Source: Scleromatobacter humisilvae
GTDB lineage: Bacteria > Pseudomonadota > Gammaproteobacteria > Burkholderiales > Burkholderiaceae_C
Reading direction: 5' to 3'
DNA length: 64,000 bases
Assembly: GCF_023231945.1 (NCBI RefSeq)
Contig: NZ_JAJLJH010000002.1
Coordinates: forward strand, 310,001 to 374,000
Part shown: positions 29,133-38,545 of the stretch, piece after piece
How positions within the stretch are numbered: position 1 is the stretch's first letter
Layout: every line of letters starts with the position of its first letter
Translations under genes and position numbers: made by a program
Notes under the pieces: model-generated
The model's database searches: none
The model's input: the letters and a program-made list of their open reading frames with translations, nothing else
What the model was told of the DNA's origin: nothing

Positions 29133-29216
29133 TTTGGAACTCCTTGACGGTTGATGATGCGCGCCGATGTGCGGCACATCCGTCAGTCGCCCGACCTCGC
29201 GGATCCTTACGCGGAG

Positions 29217-29234
29217 CTCGAAAAGTTTTTCGAG
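29217..29234. promoter_or_regulatory. Perfect dyad upstream of the bufferin operon
   Basis: CTCGAAAA, two bases, TTTTCGAG is an exact 8-base inverted repeat 85 bases upstream of the precursor start and just after the stop of the preceding hydrolase gene. No T-run follows on either side, so an operator is more likely than a terminator. On the minus strand a TTGACC lies next to it. Confidence 0.45.
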
Positions 29235-29235
29235 G

Positions 29236-30144
29236 TCAATGCGCAAGCCAGTGTCGGACTACGGGTATCACCTGAGCCGGCGCGTCGCGCAGCACGAAGT
29301 GGCCGACGTGCGGCAGCGTCACCACCGTCAGCGTGTTGTCCACCCACTGCCAGGTGCCGTCCAGTGCGCCGGCCAGCAGGAAGGGGTCGTCGAGGCCGTG
29401 GATCACCAGCACCGGTGCCTTGACCTGGACGACCGGCGACGTGTCCGGCGCGTACGGCTCGCGCGGATAGTTCTGGCGGTAGTAGTCGAGCATGGCCTCG
29501 ATGCTGGATCGCTGCATCGCCTCGGTGTACTTCGCGCGGGTGTCGACGTCCGACTTGTCCGGCACCGCGATGTCGACCAGCGCCGCGACACTCAGTCTGC
29601 TTGCGAAGCCGTCCTGCATGAAGCTGCGTGCGTACGCGCTGTTCTTCTGCTGCTGCGGGTTGGCCGCGAGTTCGCGCCTGAGCCCGCGTGGGTGCGGCAG
29701 GTTGAGGATCACGAGCCTGTCTACGAGCTCGGGCCGGGTCATCGCCACCTGCCACGCGACGACGCCGCCCCAGTCGTGGCCGACGACCGTCGCCTTCGCG
29801 AGGCCCAGCTGGTGCAGCACGGCGGCCACGTCGCCCACCATGTACCCGAGCTGGTAGTTCTGCTCGCCGACGGGCTTGTCGGAAAGGTTGTATCCGCGCT
29901 GGTCGATCGCGATGACGAAGTGGTCGGGCCAGAGGTCGGCCATCAGGAAGCGCCACGAGTACCAGTAGTCGGGAAAGCCGTGGATCATCAGGACCGGCGG
30001 ATCCTTCGGATTGCCCAACGTCACGTAGTGGATGCGCACGCCGTCAGAGTCGGCGTAGCCGTCCACGAAGCGCGCGGCGATCCCCTGCGCGTGCACGGCG
30101 AACGGAAGCAGCAGGAACAACAGGACGAGGCGGACGAGCTTCAT
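29236..30144 (-). CDS. Secreted alpha/beta hydrolase (epoxide hydrolase-like)
   Basis: The protein is 302 residues with a signal peptide ending near HAQG. The fold has [10 protein letters not shown] (oxyanion HGFP), the nucleophile elbow [11 protein letters not shown] with Asp as nucleophile, GLDDPF and a final [10 protein letters not shown] with the catalytic His. A nucleophilic Asp in GHDWGG and the HGFP motif are typical of epoxide hydrolases and fluoroacetate-type dehalogenases. The exported location is less common for that group. It is divergent from the SDR gene. Confidence 0.83.
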   Translation of the reverse strand: MKLVRLVLLFLLLPFAVHAQGIAARFVDGYADSDGVRIHYVTLGNPKDPPVLMIHGFPDYWYSWRFLMADLWPDHFVIAIDQRGYNLSDKPVGEQNYQLGYMVGDVAAVLHQLGLAKATVVGHDWGGVVAWQVAMTRPELVDRLVILNLPHPRGLRRELAANPQQQKNSAYARSFMQDGFASRLSVAALVDIAVPDKSDVDTRAKYTEAMQRSSIEAMLDYYRQNYPREPYAPDTSPVVQVKAPVLVIHGLDDPFLLAGALDGTWQWVDNTLTVVTLPHVGHFVLRDAPAQVIPVVRHWLAH

Positions 30145-30259
30145 GGAGCGGGACCCGGTGGGTTGGTCTGCAACGGCGACGTGCTTTGTACCACCGGGCG
30201 ATTCATGCGGGACGCCCATAAGTCATATGCGCCCCGGCCGGCTACTGCGAAACGCGCGC

Positions 30260-30288
30260 CGTTCCTACATTGGAATCAAGCCGGAACG
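30260..30288. promoter_or_regulatory. Nested inverted repeat upstream of the SDR gene
   Basis: CGTTCC (30260-30265) and GGAACG (30283-30288) form an outer repeat with an inner TTCC...GGAA. It lies in the divergent region between the hydrolase and the SDR gene and could be a binding site, for example for the LysR protein encoded just downstream. Confidence 0.25.
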
Positions 30289-30319
30289 TCTTCGGCTTCC
30301 TTCAATGAAAGAACGCATC

Positions 30320-31072
30320 ATGACCAAGCTCGCCAACAAGATCGCCGTCGTCACCGGCGCCTCCAAGGGCATCGGCGCCGCCATCGCCCGCCAGTTCGCC
30401 GCCGAGGGCGCGACCGTCGTCGTCAACTACGCGACCAGCCGCGGCGACGCCGACAAGGTCGTCGCCGACATCGTCGACGCCGGCGGCAAGGCCGTGGCGA
30501 TCGGCGCCAACGTGAGCGTCGAGGCCGAGGTGCGCAAGCTGTTCGCGGCCGTCAAGGAACTGTTCGGCCGCGTCGACCTGCTCGTGAACAACGCCGGGGT
30601 CTACAGCTTCGAGGCCCTGGACGCGATCACGCCGGACAACTTCCGCAAGATGTTCGACACCAACGTGCTGGGCACCTTGCTGGCCAGCCGCGAGGCCGTC
30701 GCGCTGATGCCGGCGTCCGGCGGCGCGATCGTCAACATCGGCACCGTGGCCACCGCGCTGGCGCCGCCGGCCGCGGCGGTCTATGCAGGCTCGAAGGGCG
30801 CGGTCGGCGTCGTCACCAAGTCGCTGGCCAAGGAACTGGGGCCGCGCGGCATCCGCGTCAACGCGATCAGCCCGGGCCTGACCCTGACGGAAGGCGTGCA
30901 CACCGCCGGCATCGCGAACTCGGACTTCGAGCGCCAGATGATCGCGATGACGCCGCTGGGCCGCGCTGCCCAGCCGGTGGACATCGCGCTGCCGGCGGTC
31001 TTCCTCGCCTCGGACGACGCACGCTTCATCACCGGCGAGCTGCTGTTCGTGGGCGGCGGCGCCGGCATGTGA
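30320..31072 (+). CDS. SDR-family oxidoreductase (FabG-like)
   Basis: The protein is 250 residues from ATG 30320, which has GAAAGAA upstream and gives the usual length; an in-frame ATG lies 15 bases earlier. The Rossmann start TGASKGIGAAIA binds NAD(P), NNAGVYSFE follows strand 4, and the catalytic Ser-Tyr-Lys set is in NIGTVAT and YAGSKGA. A substitution is visible: the usual Ser of the active site appears as Thr/Gly-rich NIGTVATA. It reduces or oxidises a ketone/alcohol of unknown identity. A LysR gene follows on the same strand. Confidence 0.87.
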   Translation: MTKLANKIAVVTGASKGIGAAIARQFAAEGATVVVNYATSRGDADKVVADIVDAGGKAVAIGANVSVEAEVRKLFAAVKELFGRVDLLVNNAGVYSFEALDAITPDNFRKMFDTNVLGTLLASREAVALMPASGGAIVNIGTVATALAPPAAAVYAGSKGAVGVVTKSLAKELGPRGIRVNAISPGLTLTEGVHTAGIANSDFERQMIAMTPLGRAAQPVDIALPAVFLASDDARFITGELLFVGGGAGM

Positions 31073-31116
31073 TGCACCGGCGGCGACATGGCATTCGTGC
31101 CATAGTCGTCGCCGCC

Positions 31117-32022
31117 ATGAACGACCAACTTGCCGCGCTGCGGCTCTTCGTGCGCGTCGCCCGCACCGGCAGCTTCTCGCGCGCCGCGCGCGAGCTCGAG
31201 ATCGCGCAGCCGACCGCCTCGCGCACCATCGCCGCCCTCGAGAAGGACCTCGGCGCGGCGCTGTTCACGCGCAGCACGCGCGCGCTGACGTTGACCGATG
31301 CCGGCGCGCGCTACCTCGAACGCGTGGAGCCGCTGCTCGATGCGCTGGCCGAGGCCGACCACGAGGCGCGCGGCACCGGCGAGCTGCGCGGGGTGCTGCG
31401 CGTCGGGCTGTCGTCGTCGCTGGCCGTGCGCGCGGTCATTCCTGCGCTGCCGAGGTTCGCCGAGCGGCATGCGGCGCTGCGCATCGAGCTGCTGATCGAC
31501 GACAAGCGCCAGGACCTGATCGCCGAAGGCGTCGATGTCGCGCTGCGTTTCGGTTCGCTGCCCAGCTCGGGTGCCGTCGCGCGCCGCATCCTGACGACGC
31601 CGCGCGTGATCGTCGCGTCGCCCGGCTACCTCGCGCGCGCAGGCACGCCGCGCACGCCCGAGGAACTCACGACGCATCGCGCCATCGTCGGCGTCAGCGG
31701 CACGGGCGCCGGCTGGACCTTCAGCCGACCGGGCCACGACGAGGTGACGGTACGGCTCGACGGCCAGGTGCTGGCCAACCAGAACGAGGCGGCGGTCGCG
31801 GCCGCGGTGGCGGGGCTCGGCATCGTCGCGATGACACGCGAGGGCTGCCGCGCCGAGCTCGAATCCGGTGCGCTGGTCGAGCTGCTGCCCGACTGGAGCC
31901 GCGGGGACATCGACGTCCACGCCGTCTTCGCCGGCGGCCGCGCCGCCAAGCCGTCGGCCAAGGCATTCGCCGAGTTCCTGATCGAGGTGCTGAATCCGGC
32001 GCGAGGCGTCCGGGCGGCCTGA
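31117..32022 (+). CDS. LysR-family transcriptional regulator
   Basis: The protein has 301 residues. The N-terminal winged helix (residues 1-60, LRLFVRVARTGSFSRAAREL and QPTASRTIAALEKDLG) is followed by a periplasmic-binding-protein-like effector domain (about 90-295). It is typical of the CrgA-like subgroup. It lies 44 bases after the SDR gene on the same strand, an unusual order for LysR genes, which are usually divergent from targets; it may regulate the SDR or the hydrolase. Effector unknown. Confidence 0.88.
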   Translation: MNDQLAALRLFVRVARTGSFSRAARELEIAQPTASRTIAALEKDLGAALFTRSTRALTLTDAGARYLERVEPLLDALAEADHEARGTGELRGVLRVGLSSSLAVRAVIPALPRFAERHAALRIELLIDDKRQDLIAEGVDVALRFGSLPSSGAVARRILTTPRVIVASPGYLARAGTPRTPEELTTHRAIVGVSGTGAGWTFSRPGHDEVTVRLDGQVLANQNEAAVAAAVAGLGIVAMTREGCRAELESGALVELLPDWSRGDIDVHAVFAGGRAAKPSAKAFAEFLIEVLNPARGVRAA

Positions 32023-32051
32023 GGTTCCCGCCGGAAGGCTCGAGCACCGCA

Positions 32052-32065
32052 TGAAACCGCTTTCA
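32052..32065. promoter_or_regulatory. LacI/GalR-type operator upstream of the GH30 gene
   Basis: TGAAACCGCTTTCA matches the LacI-family operator pattern TGAAA-N4-TTTCA with perfect outer arms, and is 50 bases before the glycosidase ATG. A second, overlapping repeat ACCGCT...AGCGGT continues to 32075, with a TAACAT -10-like box next to it. No LacI-type regulator is encoded in this window, so control would be in trans. Confidence 0.55.
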
Positions 32066-32115
32066 AAACAGCGGTAACATTATCGGAGAGCCCCCAGCCG
32101 CCTTCCGGAGACGCC

Positions 32116-33543
32116 ATGAACCCCGCCATTCCCGCCGCCGTCGCCTGCGCGATCGGCCTCGCCCAGGGCCCGGCCCACGGCGCGACGCTGGAGGTCCATA
32201 CCACCGCGATCGACGGCAAGCAGCGCCTCGCGCTCACCAGCAGCGCGACGCTGGCGCCGGGCACGCAACCGCCGGAAGGCGACATCTCCGTCTTCGTCGA
32301 TCCCGCCAGGACCTACCAGCCGCTGCTGGGCATCGGCGGCGCGATCACCGACGCCAGCGCCGAGGTGTTCGCCCGGCTGTCCGCCAAGGAGCAGGAACGG
32401 CTGCTGCGCGCCTACTACGACCCCGTGGACGGCATCGGCTACTCGCTGGCGCGCACGACGATCCACAGTTCCGACTTCAGCAGCGCCAGCTACACCTACA
32501 TCGCCGAGGGCGACGCCGGGCTGACCAGCTTCTCCATCGCGCACGACCGCGAGTTCCGCATCCCGCTGATCAAGCGCGCGATCGCCGCGGCGGGCGGCCA
32601 CCTGACGCTGTTCGCCAGCCCCTGGAGCGCGCCCGCGTTCATGAAGACCAACGCCAGCATGCTGCAGGGCGGCAAGCTCAGACCCGAGTTCGCCAACGCC
32701 TGGGCGCGCTACTACACGCGTTTCATCCGCGCCTACGAGCACGAGGGCATCACGGTCTGGGGCATCACGATCCAGAACGAGCCCATGGCCACGCAGCGCT
32801 GGGAGTCGATGATCTACAGCGCCGAGGACGAGCGCGACTTCCTGAAGAACCACCTCGGCCCCGCGATGGCGCAGGCCGGCCTGGGCGATCGCAGGATCAT
32901 CGTGTGGGATCACAACCGCGACCTGATGACGCAGCGGGCGCGCGTGATCTTCGAGGATCCCGACGCGTCGAAATACGCCTGGGGCATGGGCTTCCACTGG
33001 TACGAGACCTGGACCGGCGGCGCGCCGATGTTCGCCAACGTCGCGGCCGTGCAGCGCGCCTGGCCCGACAAGCACCTGCTGCTGACCGAGGCCGCCGTCG
33101 AAGGCTTCGACCCGGCGCGGCTGCAGTCGGTGGCCAACGCCGAGCGCTACGGCACGGCGCTGATCAACGACTTCAACAACGGCGCCGAGGGCTGGACCGA
33201 CTGGAACATCCTGCTCGACGAACACGGCGGCCCGAATCACGTCGGCAACTTCTGCTTCGCGCCCGTGCATGCGGACAGCCGCACCGGCGAGCTCACGTTC
33301 ACGCCCAGCTTCTGGTACCTGGGCCACTTCTCGAAGTTCATCCGCCCGGGCGCGCACCGCGTCGAGGCCGCGAGCAGCCGCAGCAGCCTGGCGACGACGT
33401 CCTGGGCCAACCCCGACGGCTCGCTAGCCACCGTGGTGATGAACGCGACCGACCAGCCGGTCGACTACCGCTTCTTCGTCGGCCACGACGAGGCGCGCGT
33501 GGCCATCCCGGCGCACGCGATCCAGACGCTGGTCGTGCGTTAG
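32116..33543 (+). CDS. Secreted GH30 glycoside hydrolase (glucosylceramidase/beta-glucosidase type)
   Basis: The protein is 475 residues with an N-terminal signal (cleaved near AHGAT). GH30 signatures: GIGGAITDASAEVF, then SLARTTIHSSDFS, the acid/base Glu in ITIQNEPM (about residue 222), the nucleophile Glu in LLTEAAVEG (about 324), WTDWNILLDEHGGPNH and a C-terminal beta domain. This layout fits the GH30 subfamilies 1-3 acting on beta-glucosides, beta-1,6-glucans or sphingolipid glucosides. The substrate is not certain. It is preceded by a LacI-type operator and overlaps the stop of the opposite gene by 4 bases. Confidence 0.88.
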   Translation: MNPAIPAAVACAIGLAQGPAHGATLEVHTTAIDGKQRLALTSSATLAPGTQPPEGDISVFVDPARTYQPLLGIGGAITDASAEVFARLSAKEQERLLRAYYDPVDGIGYSLARTTIHSSDFSSASYTYIAEGDAGLTSFSIAHDREFRIPLIKRAIAAAGGHLTLFASPWSAPAFMKTNASMLQGGKLRPEFANAWARYYTRFIRAYEHEGITVWGITIQNEPMATQRWESMIYSAEDERDFLKNHLGPAMAQAGLGDRRIIVWDHNRDLMTQRARVIFEDPDASKYAWGMGFHWYETWTGGAPMFANVAAVQRAWPDKHLLLTEAAVEGFDPARLQSVANAERYGTALINDFNNGAEGWTDWNILLDEHGGPNHVGNFCFAPVHADSRTGELTFTPSFWYLGHFSKFIRPGAHRVEAASSRSSLATTSWANPDGSLATVVMNATDQPVDYRFFVGHDEARVAIPAHAIQTLVVR

Positions 33544-35369
33544 GCGGCGCGGCCGGCCTTGCGCGCGATCATCGCGTCGAACGCGACCTTGATGCGCGCG
33601 ATGTAGGGGTTCTTGAAGACGAACGGGCCGTCCTTCTCGTCGTGCACGAGCATCGTGGCGTTGCTCTCGAAGAAGACGACGCCGCCGTCGGGGCAGACGC
33701 CGACGTCGACGCCGCAATAGTCCAGCCCGGTCGCCCGCGCCATCGCCAGCACGGCGGCCTGCTGAGCCTTGCCGAAGGCCTCGCGCGGACGCGCGAGGAA
33801 GGCTTCCTCCTCCTGCTGCATCCAGGCCTGGTTGGCCATGTCGGTGCGGAAGTGGTGCACCATCCAGTCGCCGTGGATCGCGAGGTGGTAGGGCAGCAGT
33901 TGCCCATCGATGCAGATGAAGCGGTACTTGCGGAACAGGCCGTCCGCCGAGCGGTAGTCGACGTACTCGGTGACGTAGTAGAAGTCCGCCGGATGCCGGG
34001 CGACGAAGGCGCCGATGGGCTCCGAGCTCTCGATCTTCTCGAACGCGTCGCCGCCGTGCGTGCCGGCGGTGCGCAGCAGCAGCGGCATCGACAGGCTGTT
34101 CAACGCGCCGCAGGTCGCCGCCTGCGCGAGTTCGGCGGCCGACAGGCGCAGCGTCTTCGGGATGCGCGCGTCCGGCGTGCCGGCCAGGCGCGCGGCCATG
34201 GCCTCGCGGCTCGTGCCCAGCACCTGGCGCGGATGGTTGACGACGGGCAGGCCGAGGCGATCGGCCAGGTCGACGGCGTGCGGCAGGATGCCCGCGCCGT
34301 TGTCGGCGTCGCCGATCATGTTGAAGACGACCGCGCCGCTGGTCTTGAGCAGCTCGACGTGTTCGCTCGGCTTGTCCATCACGCAATAGAAGTTGCGGTC
34401 GTAGACGGCCTTGCCGCTGAGGTAGTCGACGGGCGTGCAGCCGGCGCCGGCGGTGTCGAGCATCAGCACCGTGAAGTCGGGCGTCGCCTTGACCGCGGGC
34501 TTGTGCAGCAGCGGACGCAGCGCCTGCGCGGCCTCGAACATCTGGCGCGCGCGCTCGTGTTCCTTGGTGCGCAGTAACTCGTTGCCGAGCGCGATCCAGC
34601 CGTCCGCGTTGCGCGGCTCGAGTTCGATGCAGCGCTGGAAGCATTGGCGCATCTCGACCTCGTCGCGGCCCAGCTTGCTCAGGAGCGAGCCCAGGCGCAG
34701 TTGCGCGGGATGGCTGTCCGGGCGCAGCGCCACGGCGCGGCGATGGTGGGCCAGCGCGGGTTCGAAGTCGGCGAGGTCGGACAGCGCCAGGCCAAGGTAC
34801 AGGTGGGCGTCGAAGAAGTCGGGCTGCAGTTCGAGCGCACGGCGATACGCGGCCTCGGCCTCGCGCAATTGGCCCATTTCGCGCAGCGCGTGCGCGACGA
34901 GCAGGTGCGCCTCGGCGCGCTGCGGCTCGATCTCGAGACCCAGCCGCTGGTGCTTCAGCGCCTCGTCGAACCGGCCCAGCCGCGACAGCAGGCCGCCGAG
35001 GTTCTGGTGCGCGCCGGCATAGCGCGGGTTGACCTTGATCGCGCGCCGATAGCTCGCCTCGGCCTCGACGGGCCGGCCCGTGGCATCCAGCGCGAGCGCC
35101 AGGTTGTTGTGGCCGCCGATGTCGCTCGGCACGATCTTGACCAGGCGCGTGAGCGCGGTGATCGCGTCGGCGAACTTGCCTTGCTGCATCAGCGCCGAGC
35201 CCAGCGCCTTCCAGCCGAGCGCGTGTCCGGGCTGGCGCGCGGCGAGGGCGCGTGCGCGCGACTCGAGCTCGCTCCAGCGGCCCTCGCTGGCGAGCGTCAT
35301 GATCTCGTCGGCGGCCAGCAGCGGCGACGCCGGCTTGCGCGCGGCCGGGGAATGGGCGGTCTTAGGCAT
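33540..35369 (-). CDS. TPR protein with ATP-grasp-like C-terminal domain
   Basis: The 609-residue protein has about seven tetratricopeptide repeats over residues 20-290 (for example NLALALDATGRPVEAEASYR). Residues 300-605 look like an ATP-grasp ligase fold: VVNHPRQVLGTSREAMAARL then IPKTLRLS, the nucleotide-binding PLLLRTAGTHGG, KYRFICIDGQLLPYHLAI, and the metal ligands in VFFESNATM (about residue 567). ATP-grasp enzymes join carboxylates to amines or thiols. The start overlaps the upstream PLP gene by 8 bases, so they are co-translated. The TPR part may hold a peptide or protein substrate. Confidence 0.72.
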   Translation of the reverse strand: MPKTAHSPAARKPASPLLAADEIMTLASEGRWSELESRARALAARQPGHALGWKALGSALMQQGKFADAITALTRLVKIVPSDIGGHNNLALALDATGRPVEAEASYRRAIKVNPRYAGAHQNLGGLLSRLGRFDEALKHQRLGLEIEPQRAEAHLLVAHALREMGQLREAEAAYRRALELQPDFFDAHLYLGLALSDLADFEPALAHHRRAVALRPDSHPAQLRLGSLLSKLGRDEVEMRQCFQRCIELEPRNADGWIALGNELLRTKEHERARQMFEAAQALRPLLHKPAVKATPDFTVLMLDTAGAGCTPVDYLSGKAVYDRNFYCVMDKPSEHVELLKTSGAVVFNMIGDADNGAGILPHAVDLADRLGLPVVNHPRQVLGTSREAMAARLAGTPDARIPKTLRLSAAELAQAATCGALNSLSMPLLLRTAGTHGGDAFEKIESSEPIGAFVARHPADFYYVTEYVDYRSADGLFRKYRFICIDGQLLPYHLAIHGDWMVHHFRTDMANQAWMQQEEEAFLARPREAFGKAQQAAVLAMARATGLDYCGVDVGVCPDGGVVFFESNATMLVHDEKDGPFVFKNPYIARIKVAFDAMIARKAGRAA

Positions 35370-38300
35370 GTTGGAGCTTCGAAAGGGAAGGGTGTCGGGT
35401 GGCGACGAGGTGCACGAGCTTGTCGAGGGCGGCCAGCGCGCGGGCGATGACGCGCGCGGCGGACTCGTCGCCGTCGGCCGTGGCCTCGACGATCAGGCGC
35501 GCGCTCAGGCACAGCCGCAGCGCGCTGACCGGCACGCCATCGCGGCTGCCGCAGGCCACCGGCTGGCCCAGCTGGCAGCGCGGGCCGGCGGCGTCGTCGG
35601 GCAGCAGGCGGTAGATGTCCAGCGTCTCGGCGCGCGTCAGCGGCACGCGCGTGCCGTCGGGCGCGAGGCGGTGCAGGACGAAGGGGAAGATGGTCGGGGT
35701 CGCATCCCATGATGCGTCGTCGCCGGCGCCGCGTTGCAGCGCGTGCACCTGCAGCGGCCGCAGCGCGGGCTCGGCCTCGACGCGCGCGCGCACGGCGGCG
35801 GCGAAGGTCTCGACGAAGTCGCGGGCCTTCGTGGCGGGCACGTCCGCGAACGCCTGCAGCTCCGCCAGCGCCGCCTGCCAGCGAAGCAGCAGGCCGAAGT
35901 TGGTGGCGTCGTCCAGGTGCGTCGCCGCGGCCCAGCCCTGCGGCCATTCGGCGCGCGCGCTATAGGCGCTGAGTGCGGGCGGCAGCGGGCGGTCGCGCCA
36001 GCGCGCGGTCATCGCCGGCGGAATGAACAGCGCGCCGCAGAAGGTCGGGCCGGCGAGGAACTTGGAGCCGGTCATCGCGACCAGGCAGCCGGTGTCGAGA
36101 TAGCGCCGCAGCGATGCCGGCGACAGCCGGAACTGGCAGGCGTCGACCACCACGTCGAGATAGCGCGGCCAGCGCCTGCGCAGGCCCGCGACCCACGCCG
36201 GGCCCGGCACCAGCAGGCCGGTCTTGGACACGTCGAGTGCGATCAGCAGCACGCGGCGATCCGCGGCCACGGCGCGCACGACCTGCGACTCGATCTGCGC
36301 ATGCACGTCGGCGAGCGGCCGCGGCGCGCCGTCGTCGTCGCGGATGGCGACCTGCACGACCTCGGGCGCATTGCGCTGGTCGACCGGCGCGCCGGCCACC
36401 AGCACCGCGCCCTGCGGCGAGGCCTCGCCGAAGTGGCGGCCGCCGAGCGCCGCGGCCACGCCGCTGCCGGTCTCGCAGGCATCCATCATGATCACCAGCG
36501 GCGCCTTGGCGCTGCCGCCGCTGGCCCACTCGGCGGCGATCAGGTGCAGGTCGGTGCCGGAGGCGGCCAGTGCGATGTCCAGGCCGGCGATGTCGTCGAC
36601 GCCGCAGAGCGTCTTCAGCGTCGCGCGCACGCGGTCGCACTCGCGGCGATACAGCAGCTCGGCGTCGACCGCGCCGGCCTCGGCGAGCAGCTCGCCGCGC
36701 AGGCGGTCGGCGGCGGCGAAGCCAAGCGTGGAGATCGAGGTGGCCGTCGACGAGCCGAATGCGGCCAGGCCCGCGTCGGGCACCGGTGCGCAGCCGTACT
36801 TGTTGAGGCGGCCCGGCGCCACCGGCAGCAGGCGCTCGTCGCCGCCCTGCGTCAGCAACTGCTCGGTCGGCAGCAGCACGAAGGGCACGGGTGCGGCGGG
36901 CACGGCGCGTTTCGCCTTCGCATGCGTCAGGCGGTCGCCGATCTGCAGCGTGGCGCGGATCAGCGTGTCGACGTCCTCGCGCCGGGTCCGATGGTTGACG
37001 ATGGCAGCGCGGATCGCGAATCGGCCATCGATCGTCGTCGACGACGGCACGCACAGGCCCGACTCCTGCAGCGCGACGAGGAGGTCGGCATTCGCGGCAT
37101 CCGCGTCGGCACAGCGGTAGCGGAAGCAGACGATGTTGAGTGCCACGGGCGCCAGCAGCTCCAGCCGCGGCTCGGCCTTGATCCGCTGTTCGAGATGACG
37201 CGCGAGGTCGCAGGTCTGGCTGATCGCGCGGCCGATCCTGTCCGCGCCGTGGACCTTGAACGTGAACCAGGTCTTGAGCGCCCGGAAGCCGCGCGACAGG
37301 TCGGGTCCGAAGTCGCAGGGCCAGGGCGAGCCGGCCTGCAGGCCGCGGCTCTCGCGGCGCAGGTAGGCGGCGGGGGCGGCGAAGGTGTCGAGGTGCGCCT
37401 GGCCGTCGCGCACGATCAGGAAGCCCGCGTCGTAGGGCACCTGGCCCCACTTGTGGAAGTCGAACGCGATCGAGTCGGCCTGCTCGATTCCGGCCAGCAG
37501 CGGACGCAGCGCCGGCGCGAGCATGCCCAGCGCGCCGAACGCGCCGTCGACGTGGAACCAGAGTCCTTCGCGATCCGCGAGCCGGGCCACCGCGCCGAGG
37601 TCGTCGACCGCCCCGACGTCCACGGTGCCGGCCGTGCCGGCGACGAAGAACGGCGTCAGGCCGGCCGCGCGATCCTGCGCGATCGCGGCCTCGAGCGCGG
37701 CCAGGTCGATCTGGAAGCGCTCGTTCATCGGCACGAGGCGCAGCGCGGCCTTGCCCAGGCCGGACAGGTCCATCGCCTGCGCGATGCAGTTGTGCGCGCC
37801 GGCCGAGGTGTAGGCGACAAGGCGCGACTCCGACGCGCCGAGGCCGTCGCGCCGCACGTCCGCGCCCAGCGCCCGGGTGCGCGCGATCAGCACGGCCATC
37901 AGGTTGGCCATCGACGTGCCGGTGACGAACAGCCCGCTGGCCGTCGCCGGGAACGCGAACAGCTCGCGCACCCAGTGCAACACCTGCTTCTCGACCTCCA
38001 GCGGGATCTGGTCGCGGCCGCCGAGGTTGGCGTTCAGGCCGGCGGCCAGCATCTCGGCCAACGTGCCCACCGGCGTGCCGCCGCCTTGCACCCAGCCCAT
38101 GAAGCCGGGGTGCGAGTTGCCGGCGGTGTAGGGCAGGATGTCGCGCATGAAGGCGTCGTGCACGGCGCCGAGGTCGGAGGGCGAATGCGGCAGGGCGGCA
38201 CGGAACTCGTCGCGCACGTGCTGCGGGGCCGGTGTCCAGACCGGGCGCTGGCGGATGTCGCGCGTGAAATCGAGGATGTCGTCGAGCATGCGATGCGCCT

Positions 38301-38370
38301 GGGCGCGGAAGCTGGCCCAGTCGGTCGGGTCCAGGGACGCGCCGGTGTCATCGAAGTCGAAAGATGTCAT
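35362..38370 (-). CDS. Fusion of two PLP-dependent enzymes (group II decarboxylase plus class V-like)
   Basis: The protein has 1002 residues. The first half is a pyridoxal-dependent decarboxylase of the glutamate/diaminobutyrate/aspartate group: NSHPGFMGWVQGG, GLFVTGTSMANLMAV, HVDGAFGA, and the PLP Lys in FDFHKWGQ (about 305). The second half is a degenerate or distinct PLP fold: VVVDACQFRLSP and a second Lys in MTGSKFLAGP (about 769). Such a tandem fusion is unusual. It could make an amine from an amino acid that the ATP-grasp partner then ligates. It overlaps the TPR gene and is divergent from the TPR-sulfotransferase. Confidence 0.8.
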   Translation of the reverse strand: MTSFDFDDTGASLDPTDWASFRAQAHRMLDDILDFTRDIRQRPVWTPAPQHVRDEFRAALPHSPSDLGAVHDAFMRDILPYTAGNSHPGFMGWVQGGGTPVGTLAEMLAAGLNANLGGRDQIPLEVEKQVLHWVRELFAFPATASGLFVTGTSMANLMAVLIARTRALGADVRRDGLGASESRLVAYTSAGAHNCIAQAMDLSGLGKAALRLVPMNERFQIDLAALEAAIAQDRAAGLTPFFVAGTAGTVDVGAVDDLGAVARLADREGLWFHVDGAFGALGMLAPALRPLLAGIEQADSIAFDFHKWGQVPYDAGFLIVRDGQAHLDTFAAPAAYLRRESRGLQAGSPWPCDFGPDLSRGFRALKTWFTFKVHGADRIGRAISQTCDLARHLEQRIKAEPRLELLAPVALNIVCFRYRCADADAANADLLVALQESGLCVPSSTTIDGRFAIRAAIVNHRTRREDVDTLIRATLQIGDRLTHAKAKRAVPAAPVPFVLLPTEQLLTQGGDERLLPVAPGRLNKYGCAPVPDAGLAAFGSSTATSISTLGFAAADRLRGELLAEAGAVDAELLYRRECDRVRATLKTLCGVDDIAGLDIALAASGTDLHLIAAEWASGGSAKAPLVIMMDACETGSGVAAALGGRHFGEASPQGAVLVAGAPVDQRNAPEVVQVAIRDDDGAPRPLADVHAQIESQVVRAVAADRRVLLIALDVSKTGLLVPGPAWVAGLRRRWPRYLDVVVDACQFRLSPASLRRYLDTGCLVAMTGSKFLAGPTFCGALFIPPAMTARWRDRPLPPALSAYSARAEWPQGWAAATHLDDATNFGLLLRWQAALAELQAFADVPATKARDFVETFAAAVRARVEAEPALRPLQVHALQRGAGDDASWDATPTIFPFVLHRLAPDGTRVPLTRAETLDIYRLLPDDAAGPRCQLGQPVACGSRDGVPVSALRLCLSARLIVEATADGDESAARVIARALAALDKLVHLVATRHPSLSKLQHA

Positions 38371-38380
38371 CCCCGTATTG

Positions 38381-38402
38381 TTGAAAGCCGATTGAAAGGC
38401 GA
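38381..38402. promoter_or_regulatory. Tandem 11-bp direct repeat in the divergent promoter
   Basis: TTGAAAGCCGA and TTGAAAGGCGA (10 of 11 identical) lie head to tail 10 bases upstream of the double PLP gene, on the same face of the helix. Such 11-base spacing is typical of OmpR/PhoB-type binding sites. Function is inferred. Confidence 0.4.
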
Positions 38403-38545
38403 TCCGTCCAAAAAGCCGGTGTTCGCCGCCGACTTCGCCCCTAGCCAGCGCCCCCTCAGCCTGCGCTCAGCTTGCTACCCGAAACGCGGTAGCCCTCGGG
38501 AGACGCCTCTCCAACCGGTGCCCGGCGCGATGGCAAACTGGCTCG

